Of a stretch of DNA of 53,085 nucleotides, positions 45,337 to 53,085 are shown piece after piece (within the stretch, counting starts at the first letter, position 1; every line of letters begins with the position of its first letter). Source of the DNA: Planctomycetota bacterium (GTDB lineage Bacteria > Planctomycetota > Planctomycetia > Planctomycetales > Planctomycetaceae). The position numbers and the translations under genes were made by a program. The notes under the pieces were generated by a model, which was not told the DNA's origin, did not search any database, and saw nothing but the letters and a program-made list of their open reading frames with translations. The stretch lies in NCBI GenBank assembly GCA_003670925.1, contig QWQG01000149.1:1-53085 (forward strand). Direction: 5' to 3'.

Positions 45337-47268
45337 GTGAAGTCATTCTTTAAAACTTTGCCCTCGTTGGGGGTATCCCTTCTATTCAACGTGGCAGTAA
45401 TTGCCGCCCTCTACTTCGTGCATCGTTCACTGCCCGTGTTTGCGAAGGAGATGCTCCTCGAATCGATCTTCACGGAGGAAATGCCTCAGGAAGAAATAAC
45501 CCGCGAAGTGGAACTCGACACCGCCCCCGCTGAAACGCTCAACGTAATTGCCGGAGGTACTCCATCGACCGCAGTTGGCGCGTCGGCTCAAGCTGCGGCA
45601 GCCCCGGTCAATGTGCAAAAAGCTGCAGTGATGAAAGAAGTCAATATCCGACCGGTGACCACCGATGTGGGCCTGCCTTCAGACGAAATGCTGGGACAGG
45701 AATTGGGTGAAGGCGAGATTGTAGGCGAAGTGGGCTCCATGGTCGAAGGCTACGGTGCCGCGATGGGAATCATCACACAGGAAATCATTCGCATGATGCG
45801 CCAACAGAAAGTGACGGTTGTCTGGCTGTTTGACGAATCCGGAAGTATGAAAGATGACCGCAAAGAGATCCGCGAAAATTATCTCCGCGTACTCCATGAA
45901 CTGGAAGTCGCCGCCACCACCGATGAAGAACTGAAGAAAGGCAGCGAACAATTACTGACAGTCGTGGCCAGTTACGGCCAAGGCATTCACGAACATACTC
46001 CGCGGCCTACCGCTGACCTCGACATGATTAAAGCCGCCATCGACAAAGTTCCTGTGGATGAGTCCGGCCAAGAAAACATGTCTCAATCCATTGCCACGAT
46101 TGTCAATAAATACAAACAGACGGCGATTCGCGGCAAACGAAAATTGGCTGTGATCGTGGTTTCTGACGAGTCCGGTGATGACGGTGATTTTGTTGAAAAT
46201 GCCATCTCCGAAAGTCGGGCTGCAAAGGCACCCCTCTATTTTCTCGGACGCGAAAGTATGTTTGGCTTTCCCTACGCACACCAGCGCTGGGTTGACGAAC
46301 CGACCGGAGAAGAGTTTTGGATTCGCATCCGCCGCGGGCCCGAAACGCCATATCCGGAGTGCCTCCAATGGAATGGTCTGCATTCTCGATGGGACACGCA
46401 GTCTGCAGGCTTCGGTCCCTTTGAGCAGGTCCGCATGGCTCGGGAATCGGGGGGGATTTTCTTTGTGCTTCCGGGTGATGAAAGCACACTGGTTGGCGAA
46501 GGCGCGAATGACCGACGAAAATACGATTTTCTGTCAATGAAAGAGTATCAACCTAATTTGATTTCGCGGCCGGAATATGTCCGAGACCGTTCTACAAGTG
46601 AGTTCCGCGAAACGATCTGGAGCGTGATTGCGACTTTAAATCCAAACAGCGACAAGCTGCTGTTTCAGGCATCCGATCCTGAGCTGAATATTCAAACCGA
46701 ACATTTTCCGCTGCCTGTAGAAGGATTCCGGACGGCTGCCGCTACGCAAGTTGTCAAGGCCGCACGCGCGATGCAACTTATCGAACAGGCGATTGGTCTG
46801 CTGGAAAAAGTCAAACCACTTCGCGCCTCTGAGGCGAGTCAGCGTTGGCGGGCAGGTTACGATCTGGCACTGGCCCAATTGTATATCTTTCGGCTGCGAT
46901 TGTATCAGTTTCTGCTGGTGATGGATCAACACGCCAATCAGATGCCGGCGCCGAAGAACCCAAACTCGAACGAATGGAATCTTTGGTGGAATACCCAAAC
47001 CATCGTCCCCGAAGACGCGCAGTTCAGTCGGCTGAAAGCTGCGTTTGGGATGAAGCAGTCCCGCGACGAATATCTCGAAATGATCAAGACCGAAGAAGCC
47101 GCCGCCGTCGCTCGTATTAAAGCGGTGACCGTCGTTCATCAAGGCACCCCTTGGGCCCGCCGTGCTCAGACGGAACTGGATATGGGATTCGGCTTCGTCA
47201 TCGGCGATCGACTTTGGGATCCGTCCGGGAAACGCACCGAAGCCTCTAAACGCGTGCCAAATCTGTAG
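45337..47268 (+). CDS. Membrane-anchored von Willebrand A domain protein
   Basis: A 643-residue protein with one N-terminal membrane helix (about 8-28) and an acidic, Ala/Pro-rich linker to about 155. The vWA domain (about 155-370) has the metal-binding MIDAS motif DESGS at 166-170 and VVSDESGDDG. The C-terminal 200 residues are helical (EQAIGLLEKVKPL, then YDLALAQLYIFRLRLYQFLL) and unassigned. The domain should bind a protein partner through a divalent metal outside the cytoplasm. It starts at GTG 45337, with GGAG 6 bases upstream. No MoxR or DUF58 gene is adjacent, so it stands alone. Its function is unknown. Confidence 0.78.
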   Translation: MKSFFKTLPSLGVSLLFNVAVIAALYFVHRSLPVFAKEMLLESIFTEEMPQEEITREVELDTAPAETLNVIAGGTPSTAVGASAQAAAAPVNVQKAAVMKEVNIRPVTTDVGLPSDEMLGQELGEGEIVGEVGSMVEGYGAAMGIITQEIIRMMRQQKVTVVWLFDESGSMKDDRKEIRENYLRVLHELEVAATTDEELKKGSEQLLTVVASYGQGIHEHTPRPTADLDMIKAAIDKVPVDESGQENMSQSIATIVNKYKQTAIRGKRKLAVIVVSDESGDDGDFVENAISESRAAKAPLYFLGRESMFGFPYAHQRWVDEPTGEEFWIRIRRGPETPYPECLQWNGLHSRWDTQSAGFGPFEQVRMARESGGIFFVLPGDESTLVGEGANDRRKYDFLSMKEYQPNLISRPEYVRDRSTSEFRETIWSVIATLNPNSDKLLFQASDPELNIQTEHFPLPVEGFRTAAATQVVKAARAMQLIEQAIGLLEKVKPLRASEASQRWRAGYDLALAQLYIFRLRLYQFLLVMDQHANQMPAPKNPNSNEWNLWWNTQTIVPEDAQFSRLKAAFGMKQSRDEYLEMIKTEEAAAVARIKAVTVVHQGTPWARRAQTELDMGFGFVIGDRLWDPSGKRTEASKRVPNL

Positions 47269-47283
47269 AGCTCTTGCGGTGAA

Positions 47284-47742
47284 CTATCCTCCCCGCGAGT
47301 TGGTTTGAGATGAGCGAAAAATCTTGGGAACCTTGTTCGGATCTATTTTCAAGTGGAAAGGATACGAGGCATGCTCTTGAAGCAGCTCACCAAAGCACGC
47401 ATCAAGATCGGTTAGCAACCGGGCGACGTCAATTCTGCCGCAGGTTGGAGCAAACGGACTCAAGTACATGCCGCAAGAACTTGCCATGCGTCGAGCTCCG
47501 CCAAGATTCCCCTCTTCAAAATGAAACAAAGCGACAGCAGCTTGGATGAGTCCCTGAAAGAAAGGCTTTTCGGGACAGGTCAATTCTCCCCAGAAATCCT
47601 CCCATACGTCGTGACATGCAAAAAATTCTCCAGCGTTAAAGAGTGAGATTCCTTCGTCAATACGGGAATCATTAAAACTGCATTCGGGCATTTGAAGTGC
47701 GTTGTCCTGAATAAAAAGTGGGATAACGTACCAGCTTGTCAT
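47284..47742 (-). CDS. DUF309 family protein
   Basis: A 152-residue helical protein of the DUF309 family. The family blocks are IDEGISLFNAGEFFACHDVWEDFW and FFQGLIQAAVALFHFEEGNLGGA (shown in part), with the invariant HDVWE and GLIQ. The family's function is not known. ATG 47742 is used; ATG 47691 (MPECSFNDSRIDEG) is the alternative and is closer to the usual family N-terminus. It is convergent with the vWA gene, 15 bases away. Confidence 0.8.
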   Translation of the reverse strand: MTSWYVIPLFIQDNALQMPECSFNDSRIDEGISLFNAGEFFACHDVWEDFWGELTCPEKPFFQGLIQAAVALFHFEEGNLGGARRMASSCGMYLSPFAPTCGRIDVARLLTDLDACFGELLQEHASYPFHLKIDPNKVPKIFRSSQTNSRGG

Positions 47743-47814
47743 GCGTGATTCTTCGCAACCTGCGAAGCTTACGCCACAACAGAAATCTCTGGATTCAATT
47801 TGGACACCGCAATT

Positions 47815-48519
47815 GTGGCAAAAAAAAAATCATCGAATACCCAAACCTCAAACTCCGATTCACTTGCTGCTGAACAACAGGATCGCGTGAAATCCATCAT
47901 CCGGATCCTTAAAAAAATTTTCCCGAAAGCCGAATGCGCGCTTTATCATAAATCCGCGTTTCAGTTACTCGTAGCGACAATTCTTTCTGCGCAGTGTACG
48001 GACGAACGCGTTAACAAGTCGACGCCGGAGCTGTTCCTCAAATATCCCGATCCCGCAACTTTGGCCGCCAGTTCCCAAGCTGACATTGAACGGATCGTGA
48101 GACCTCTGGGCTTTTTCCGAAATAAGGCCACAAATATTCGAGGCATGGCTCAGGGACTGATTGATCGTTTCGATGGCGAAATCCCCCAAGACATCGAGCA
48201 ATTGGTTTCCTTGCCTGGCGTCGGTCGAAAAACGGCAAGCGTGGTCTTGGGAACTTGGTTCGGAATCCCATCTGGCGTCGTGGTCGACACACACGTGCGC
48301 CGGATCACAAACCTCCTCGGTTTGGCAACATCTCAAAATCCTGAGATCATTGAACGCAACCTCATGCAGATTGTCGCTAAATCCGAATGGATTAATTTCT
48401 CGCATCGCCTGATTCACCACGGACGCCAAACCTGCATCGCCCGCCGACCCAAATGCTCCGCATGCGCGCTCCTTAAGTTCTGCCCACGCACTGGATTGGA
48501 GGCAATCGCAGATTCCTAA
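47815..48519 (+). CDS. nth: Endonuclease III
   Basis: A base-excision-repair glycosylase/AP lyase for oxidised pyrimidines. The helix-hairpin-helix with catalytic Lys is [14 protein letters not shown], the catalytic Asp is in [11 protein letters not shown], and the 4Fe-4S loop is [17 protein letters not shown] (C-x7-C-x2-C-x5-C spacing). All parts for activity are present. GTG 47815 (MAKKKSS) is preferred, with GGA upstream; a TTG at 47800 is possible. The start region contains a run of ten A, a possible slippage site. Confidence 0.93.
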   Translation: MAKKKSSNTQTSNSDSLAAEQQDRVKSIIRILKKIFPKAECALYHKSAFQLLVATILSAQCTDERVNKSTPELFLKYPDPATLAASSQADIERIVRPLGFFRNKATNIRGMAQGLIDRFDGEIPQDIEQLVSLPGVGRKTASVVLGTWFGIPSGVVVDTHVRRITNLLGLATSQNPEIIERNLMQIVAKSEWINFSHRLIHHGRQTCIARRPKCSACALLKFCPRTGLEAIADS

Positions 48520-48595
48520 ATTTACCGCTTGCACGGAATTCTGCCCGAACACCACAGGATGCTCCAACAGACATAGATCCGCACGTTCACCACGG

Positions 48596-49549
48596 CTAAT
48601 CGAACAGGTAGCTCACCGATTCATTGCGATGCACACGGCGGATAGCTTCCCCCAGCAATTCGGCGACTGACACCACCGTCAGATTCGATAGTCGTTGTTG
48701 CTGACTGATGGGGCATGTATTTGTCACGACAATCCCGTCCACACCGGCGCGTTCCAGCCGTTCGAAGGCTGGACCGCAGAGGACCGCATGGGTCGCGCCA
48801 AGATAGATTTTCTTGGCACCGTGCGCGCGAGCGACTTCAACAGCCCCACAGATCGAACCGGCGGTCGTAATCATGTCATCAAAAATTAACGCGGTCTTTC
48901 CTTTGATTGGACCACCAATCAAATTGGCCTGACGTGTTTCCAACGCATTGGCGCGCCGCTTATCGACGATCGCCAGTGAACCACCCAAATGCTCAACATG
49001 CTGCAGCGTCCGTTTAATACTCCCTTCGTCGGGACTGATGATCACTAAGTCTTCCTGCGAAACTCCCAATGATAAAAAATGTTTGTCCAAAATTGGCGCG
49101 GCATAAAGGTGATCGACAGGAACGTCAAAAAATCCCTGAATCTGAGCGGCATGAAGATCCATCGTGAGCACTCGGTCCGCACCAGCTTCCACGATCAGAT
49201 TGGCGATCAGTTTCGACGTGATTGGTACGCGCCCGGAATCCTTGCGGTCTTGCCGTGCGTATCCGAAATACGGCATCACCGCCGTGATCCGCGCTGCACT
49301 CGCGCGACGGCACGCGTCAATGAGTACCAGCAGTTCTACAAGATTCTCGTTGACTGGAGGACAGGTCGGCTGGATCAGGAACACATCGCAGCCGCGAATA
49401 TTCTGATTCAGTTTGACGCTAATCTCGCCGTCCGGAAAATTCCCGACGTCAACTTGCCCCAAACTGATCCCCAGATAATTTGTAATCTCCCGAGCCAAAT
49501 CCGGATTGGCTCGACCACTAAGAATTGTCAGGTGCTCGTACATTCGCAT
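48596..49549 (-). CDS. prs: Ribose-phosphate pyrophosphokinase
   Basis: Makes PRPP from ribose 5-phosphate and ATP, feeding nucleotide, His and Trp synthesis. Of 317 residues, motifs are NFPDGEISVKL, MPYFGYARQDRK, the metal-binding DLHAAQIQGFFD (normally DLHA.QIQGFF) and the PRPP loop FDDMITTAGSICG. Length is normal. Starts at ATG 49549; ATG 49543 is possible. It is convergent with nth. Confidence 0.95.
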   Translation of the reverse strand: MRMYEHLTILSGRANPDLAREITNYLGISLGQVDVGNFPDGEISVKLNQNIRGCDVFLIQPTCPPVNENLVELLVLIDACRRASAARITAVMPYFGYARQDRKDSGRVPITSKLIANLIVEAGADRVLTMDLHAAQIQGFFDVPVDHLYAAPILDKHFLSLGVSQEDLVIISPDEGSIKRTLQHVEHLGGSLAIVDKRRANALETRQANLIGGPIKGKTALIFDDMITTAGSICGAVEVARAHGAKKIYLGATHAVLCGPAFERLERAGVDGIVVTNTCPISQQQRLSNLTVVSVAELLGEAIRRVHRNESVSYLFD

Positions 49550-49675
49550 GGTATGGCAAAATGGGCACTGTGGGCGTCGGAAGGCTGATCTATCAATGTC
49601 CCTCAGGACGGTAGATCTGGGATATTTTCAAAATCAGCGACGAAGGGCAGATCGTGACAAGTTGCAGCCTCCGAG

Positions 49676-50464
49676 TCAATCCGCGCAAGTTGCGTTGGAC
49701 AGATAAACCCGAGACTGCATCGAAAATGCCGGACCAGACGTAAGCGAGGGGCCCACAGGAGTGGCCGTAATTCGCTCCTGAAAGACGTGGTCCACGTCGC
49801 AGAGTGGAGAACGGCCTCGATCGCGATACGCTGCAGAATACTCGAGGATTTCGAAGTTTTTTCCCTGTTCCACAACCTTAAATGCCACGGCGTGTGGTTC
49901 AACGCCTTGCGGTGCCATGGTGATTTCATTGGGATATTCGGCCTCAGCCATTGCCGGAAAGTTAATGTTCCAGAAATGTCCGATCGGCAACCGATATTCG
50001 GGTTCCATGATTCGGCGAATGACGCGCGTCACGTGTTTCGCGAGAATATCCCAGTCGACGGCTAAATCGCCGTTTAACAAGCGGGACAGAGCGATCGCCG
50101 GCACACCGAGTAATGCGGCTTCACGGGCAGCAGCGGCTGTCCCCGAATAAAACAGATCCACTCCCAAATTGGCTCCGGGATTGATACCAGCCAAGACAAC
50201 ATCTGGCGGCGATTGCAATAAATGCCGCATTCCAATGCGAATGCAGTCGGCTGGCGAGGAATGTACGATGTGAATTTCGCCGAACGGCTCAACGTGGCGG
50301 CGTTCGACTCTAATGGGATTTTTGGTGTCGACAGCATGTCCCTTAGCACTGTGGCAGGTGGCTGGCGCGACGACCATCACATCACCCAATGGCAGCAATG
50401 CTTGATACAATGCGGCCAGTCCGGCAGCGTCAAATCCATCATCGTTTGTAATCAGAAATCGCAC
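49676..50464 (-). CDS. surE: 5'/3'-nucleotidase SurE
   Basis: A metal-dependent nucleoside monophosphatase. Of 262 residues, the N-terminus MRFLITNDDGFDAAGL has the metal-binding Asp pair. Further family blocks are VVAPATCHSAKGHAVD, SPADCIRIG, VLAGINPGANLGVDLFYSGT and GVPAIALS. Length is normal. The start is GTG 50464. It is followed by prs in the same direction, after a 126-base gap. Confidence 0.93.
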   Translation of the reverse strand: MRFLITNDDGFDAAGLAALYQALLPLGDVMVVAPATCHSAKGHAVDTKNPIRVERRHVEPFGEIHIVHSSPADCIRIGMRHLLQSPPDVVLAGINPGANLGVDLFYSGTAAAAREAALLGVPAIALSRLLNGDLAVDWDILAKHVTRVIRRIMEPEYRLPIGHFWNINFPAMAEAEYPNEITMAPQGVEPHAVAFKVVEQGKNFEILEYSAAYRDRGRSPLCDVDHVFQERITATPVGPSLTSGPAFSMQSRVYLSNATCAD

Positions 50465-50480
50465 AGGAAGTAGGCCTTTC

Positions 50481-50627
50481 GTAACCGTTCACGACATTTG
50501 GAGAATGACAGTTTAAACCACAGATGGACACGGATGAACACAGATTGATTGTTGAATTCTATCTGTGTCAATTTGTGTTTATCTGTGGTTGCTTGCGCAG
50601 GTTTCGTTCTGAGGCGTGAACGGTTAC
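50481..50627. repeat. Nested inverted repeat, possible MITE-like or folded RNA element
   Basis: The outer arms GTAACCGTTCAC (50481-50492) and GTGAACGGTTAC (50616-50627) are perfect 12-base complements. Inside lie longer, imperfect arms of 30 bases (50516-50545 and 50561-50590, 24 of 30 complementary, both made of ACACAGAT-like words) around a 15-base loop. The whole 147 bases can fold into one long hairpin with an internal bulge. It contains no coding frame. Confidence 0.6.
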
Positions 50628-50828
50628 CCTTAATCAACGTTGTGAATGCTAGGCAAATCGCTGAATTCTCAAGAATTCGGCGACAACTCAAATTGAGACC
50701 GCGAGAGGATGGACCGGAGTCCCCCCCCAGGAATTTGTCGAAATACCAATGTTCTTGTGAGCGTCAAGGCGCTGGCCGCCGGTTTTTGCAGGCGAATTAC
50801 CTGCGGCTAGCGGTCGGTTGAAATCGTT

Positions 50829-50886
50829 TAACCCTGAGCCGCAGGCGACGGCGTGAGCCGAAACCATCGACTACGGCTCAGGGTTA
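50829..50886. repeat. Inverted repeat TAACCCTGAGCCG
   Basis: Perfect 13-base arms TAACCCTGAGCCG (50829-50841) and CGGCTCAGGGTTA (50874-50886) around a 32-base middle that itself contains GTGAGCCG. The Cys-free, non-coding setting and GC-rich arms resemble dispersed repeats of planctomycete genomes, as far as I remember. It could be a REP-like element or a terminator without T tract. Confidence 0.6.
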
Positions 50887-51154
50887 CACAAAATTGCTGA
50901 CCATGCAAACTCAATCAACAGAGCACTAGCGCCTCGCGGCTCACAGTACTGGAGTCTCCGGACATAATTCGGGAATCATCGTGCGTCACAGCCATGAAAA
51001 CGAGTCCAGCCTCGCTGAAGTATCGCTTCCAGGAACTTCTTGACTCAAATTCTGTGTTCCCATAGGTTCCGTGGATTCGTGGGATTCGGCAGCCGTTTTG
51101 ACCGAAGCACGTCGAATTTCTTTGAATTTACCAGTCTCTAAGGAACATTTTGAA

Positions 51155-52414
51155 ATGGCCGATCTGATCGCACCGCATGGTGGATTGTCAGAACCTGTAT
51201 GTTGCACTGTCAGTGAAAAGGATCGAGATACGTTCCTTGCAGAAGCAAAAACCCTGCCTCAGGTTCCGGTTTCTGCTGCCGACCTCTCCAGTGTTTACCG
51301 CTTCGGCGACGGAACACTTAGTCCCCTGACCGGGCCAATGAATTCTGGAGTTTACAATCAAGTGCTTGATGACAGTTATGTCGTCAGCAACGGACAGAAA
51401 TATGCTTGGACGATTCCGATCGCGTTTCCGCTGACTGCTGATCTGGCCAAAACCCTCAAAGCCGGCCAAAAGGTTGCTTTGACAGCCCCCAACGGCGACA
51501 TCGTGGCCACGCTGGACGTCAACGACGTCTACGCCTGGCCAAAGTTGAAGTACCTGCGATCGGTCTACCTCACCGATCGCATTGATCATCCGGGTGCCGA
51601 CATGGTGATCAAAGGCGAAGCAGCGAACTCACACCTGATCGGTGGCGAGATCAAGGTCCTGCCGCAGCCAAAGAATCCTGCATTTGGCAAATACGTGTTG
51701 ACACCGCGGGAAGTACGCAAACTGTTGGCTGGCAAAGGCTGGAACGCCGTTGTCGCATTTCAGACACGCAATCCCCTCCATCGTGCGCATGAATACGCGC
51801 TCGTATATGGATTGGAAACTTTGCTGCAGCAGGGACTGAACGCTGGGGCCTGTTTGAATCCGCTCATTGGCGAAGTCAAAGGTGACGACGTCAACGCGGA
51901 GATCCGGATGCAGACGTATGAAAAGCTGATCAGCGATCGCTCACTGGGCGATGGCGATAGCGATGCCAATCTTTGGGGACCTCGCAACGAATCGGTTCCG
52001 GATCGCGTTGTCCTGTTGGGTCTCGACATTAAGATGTTCTACGGTGGTCCAAAGGAAGCCGTGATGCATGGGATCTATCGCCAGAACATGGGCTACACGC
52101 ATCTGGTCATCGGCCGCAAGCACGCTGACGCTCCGTATGCCAACGGCGAATCTATCTGGGGCGACTTCGACGCTCAGGAAATCTTCAATAAGCTTGGCGG
52201 TGATCTGAAGATTAAGACCGTCAATGTCGGCTTTGCCGCGTACTACGAATCTGCGGGGCGGGTCGATCTCATGGAACGCCACAAAGACGAAAAGCCGTGG
52301 TCCATCAGCGGCAAAGACATCCGCGCGACTCTGCAAAAAGGCGAACTCGTGGACGGCCGCATCATGCGCCCCAGCACCTCGCAAATTCTCGGGGCTGCCA
52401 TGAAGGTCGGCTGA
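51155..52414 (+). CDS. sat: Sulfate adenylyltransferase (ATP sulfurylase)
   Basis: Activates sulfate with ATP to adenylylsulfate, the first step of sulfate assimilation and of PAPS supply. It has 419 residues from ATG 51155, with AAGGA 10 bases before it; the frame is open to 51071. The N-terminal PUA-like part contains [17 protein letters not shown]. The catalytic domain has the nucleotide motif [11 protein letters not shown] (about 203-213), [12 protein letters not shown] and the closing [12 protein letters not shown]. No APS-kinase fusion is present: the protein ends at the Sat domain. It has its own terminator and a repeat-rich spacer before it. Confidence 0.93.
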   Translation: MADLIAPHGGLSEPVCCTVSEKDRDTFLAEAKTLPQVPVSAADLSSVYRFGDGTLSPLTGPMNSGVYNQVLDDSYVVSNGQKYAWTIPIAFPLTADLAKTLKAGQKVALTAPNGDIVATLDVNDVYAWPKLKYLRSVYLTDRIDHPGADMVIKGEAANSHLIGGEIKVLPQPKNPAFGKYVLTPREVRKLLAGKGWNAVVAFQTRNPLHRAHEYALVYGLETLLQQGLNAGACLNPLIGEVKGDDVNAEIRMQTYEKLISDRSLGDGDSDANLWGPRNESVPDRVVLLGLDIKMFYGGPKEAVMHGIYRQNMGYTHLVIGRKHADAPYANGESIWGDFDAQEIFNKLGGDLKIKTVNVGFAAYYESAGRVDLMERHKDEKPWSISGKDIRATLQKGELVDGRIMRPSTSQILGAAMKVG

Positions 52415-52455
52415 GGCCTGCCGCAGAAATGCAGATGGCATGAATTGAAAGCAGA

Positions 52456-52490
52456 GAGGCATGTTGACGTCCGACGAGTCAACATGCCTC
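52456..52490 (+). terminator. Hairpin after sat, probable terminator
   Basis: A perfect 13-base stem GAGGCATGTTGAC / GTCAACATGCCTC with a nine-base loop, 41 bases after the sat stop codon, followed by TTCTTCGTTC, a pyrimidine-rich but not pure T stretch. Probably ends sat transcription. Confidence 0.65.
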
Positions 52491-52524
52491 TTCTTCGTTC
52501 TGCCGTCATACCACTCGGTTTCCA

Positions 52525-52939
52525 ACTTATTTCCGAATGTCGTGGTTCAACGTTACGCAGGCATCAAACGCAACAAGCAGCGGACGAAGAACGGCCAGCC
52601 GACTTACAAGGAACTCCTCGAAGCGTTGAAAGCTAAACGCATCGTCTTCATCTTCGACGAATGCCATCGCTCGCAGTTTGGCGACAACCATCGGGCCATC
52701 AAGGGATTCTTCCCGCGTGCCCAGCTCTTCGGCTTCACCAATACACCGACCTCACCGAGGAAAATAAAGACCGCATGATCTTCGATGGTGAGCAGCTCGG
52801 CGACCTCATGGCCCCGCTCGACCTCGGCTGGAAAGCCCGCACTCAGGCCGAACTGTCGCTGATGGAAGACTGCGTCCCGTACCTCATCAAACGCGCCGGT
52901 GGCCGCGACATTTCAGGACTCAGCGCGTATGAGCAATAA
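52525..52939 (+). pseudogene. hsdR: Broken type I restriction subunit HsdR
   Basis: Two HsdR pieces in different frames. Piece one (about 52525-52745) reads [20 protein letters not shown], with the motor-domain DECH box, then [20 protein letters not shown]. Piece two (from about 52762 to TAA 52939) reads [19 protein letters not shown] and ends GGRDISGLSAYEQ, the usual HsdR C-terminal phrase. Between them most of the helicase region is missing, and the nuclease N-terminus is absent as well. So this is a decayed gene. The hsdS start follows 49 bases later. Confidence 0.7.
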
Positions 52940-52946
52940 GAAGGTT

Positions 52947-53035
52947 TCACGCAAAGACGCGAAGACGCAAAGCAGGGAAGCAGAGCCGATGAGCAAGAAA
53001 TCAAAAACTCTTGGCGTCTCTGCGTCTTTGCGTGA
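52947..53035. repeat. Inverted copies of an ACGCAAAGACGC repeat
   Basis: Two 22-base arms, 52947-52968 (TCACGCAAAGACGCGAAGAC and two more bases) and 53014-53035, complementary at 20 of 22 positions, flank 45 bases. The word CGCAAAGACGCAAAG is a dispersed repeat seen in many bacterial genomes. The right arm lies inside the hsdS frame. Confidence 0.7.
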
Positions 53036-53085
53036 CCCAGAAAAGCAAGACGGCAAACCCGCGCTGGTGCCCAAGCTGCGGTTTC
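52989..53085 (+). CDS. hsdS: Start of type I restriction specificity subunit HsdS, cut by window edge
   Basis: An open frame from ATG 52989 to the window end (32 codons) that reads MSKKSKTLGVSASLRDPEKQ and then DGKPALVPKLRF. The last phrase is the characteristic N-terminal start of HsdS proteins (KPALVPKLRFPEF). HsdS gives DNA-sequence recognition to type I restriction-modification enzymes. Codons 9-16 are supplied by the right arm of the ACGCAAAGACGC repeat, which makes the N-terminus longer than in other HsdS proteins. Alternatively the real start is a later GTG (GTGCCCAAG, 53067) and the repeat is leader. Confidence 0.55.
   Translation, partial: MSKKSKTLGVSASLRDPEKQDGKPALVPKLRF

Larger units (their letters stand above)
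50465..51154. other. Palindrome-rich spacer
   Basis: About 690 bases without a supportable gene. It holds two large inverted-repeat structures (50481-50627 and 50829-50886, listed separately), a short palindrome GAATTCT-CA-AGAATTC (about 50663-50678), a degenerate stem around 50766-50818 (GCAGG...CCTGC inside GC-rich flanks) and a run of eight C (50721-50728). The sat promoter should lie near the right end. Confidence 0.5.

Noticed and set aside
47965-48567. 200-codon minus-strand frame
   Set aside because: Antisense to nth, which has all catalytic motifs.
51941-52525. 194-codon minus-strand frame
   Set aside because: Lies opposite the sat gene and the terminator; composition mirrors sat codons.

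Overview
The window looks like a chromosomal segment of a planctomycete. The supporting signs are giant secreted proteins that combine c-type haem motifs with propeller/dehydrogenase domains (14043-18320 and 25176-29882), a formaldehyde-activating-enzyme homologue, a transmembrane Ser/Thr kinase of planctomycete layout, sulfatase and sulfotransferase genes, many hypothetical secreted proteins and moderate GC. I cannot name a genus. No tRNA, rRNA, CRISPR array, prophage or intact insertion sequence was seen. TAG is a normal stop codon here.

Layout. 1-451: tail of a transposase cut by the window edge. 944-4825: a plus-strand set of a tiny membrane protein, a NoeA-like methyltransferase whose reading frame carries an in-frame TAG near its start, and a membrane sulfatase-like enzyme. 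5016-7201: two secreted proteins on the minus strand. 8241-11588: a tightly packed minus-strand operon of murD, a leucine-rich lipoprotein, a MoxR ATPase and a CbiX-type chelatase. 11863-18320: a sodium:solute symporter and a five-haem secreted protein. 18549-24940: a membrane/TPR protein, a UDP-sugar pyrophosphorylase, a Trm112-like protein and a sugar isomerase-like protein. 25176-31630: a 1568-residue FG-GAP/dehydrogenase/cytochrome protein, divergent from a membrane Ser/Thr kinase. 31681-35161: a minus-strand operon of a DapA-family aldolase, a TPR protein, a SRPBCC protein, a two-helix membrane protein and a predicted beta-sandwich protein, joined by stop-start overlaps. 36002-40820: an SDR/fatty-acyl-reductase-like protein with a strong terminator, a membrane protein of unknown function, and a DUF1805-methyltransferase pair. 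40901-43691: minus strand moaD-moaE-moaA, then rnpB, then the Fae homologue. 43768-50464: sulfotransferase, von Willebrand A protein, DUF309, endonuclease III, PRPP synthetase and SurE. 50465-51154: palindrome-rich spacer. 51155-52414: ATP sulfurylase. 52525-53085: remains of a type I restriction locus (broken hsdR, start of hsdS).

How the genes relate. Housekeeping functions (MurD, MoaADE, RNase P RNA, Prs, Nth, SurE, Sat) are interleaved with planctomycete-specific envelope and secreted functions. Sulfate activation (Sat), a sulfotransferase and a sulfatase-like enzyme suggest handling of sulfated or otherwise decorated polysaccharides, but they are not one operon. The points most worth a second look are the amber codon in the methyltransferase, the Fae homologue that lacks the usual histidine, the coupled TPR-SRPBCC-membrane operon, the LRR lipoprotein coupled to murD and moxR, the nested palindromes at 50.5-50.9 kb, and the dispersed repeat that appears to have become codons of hsdS.
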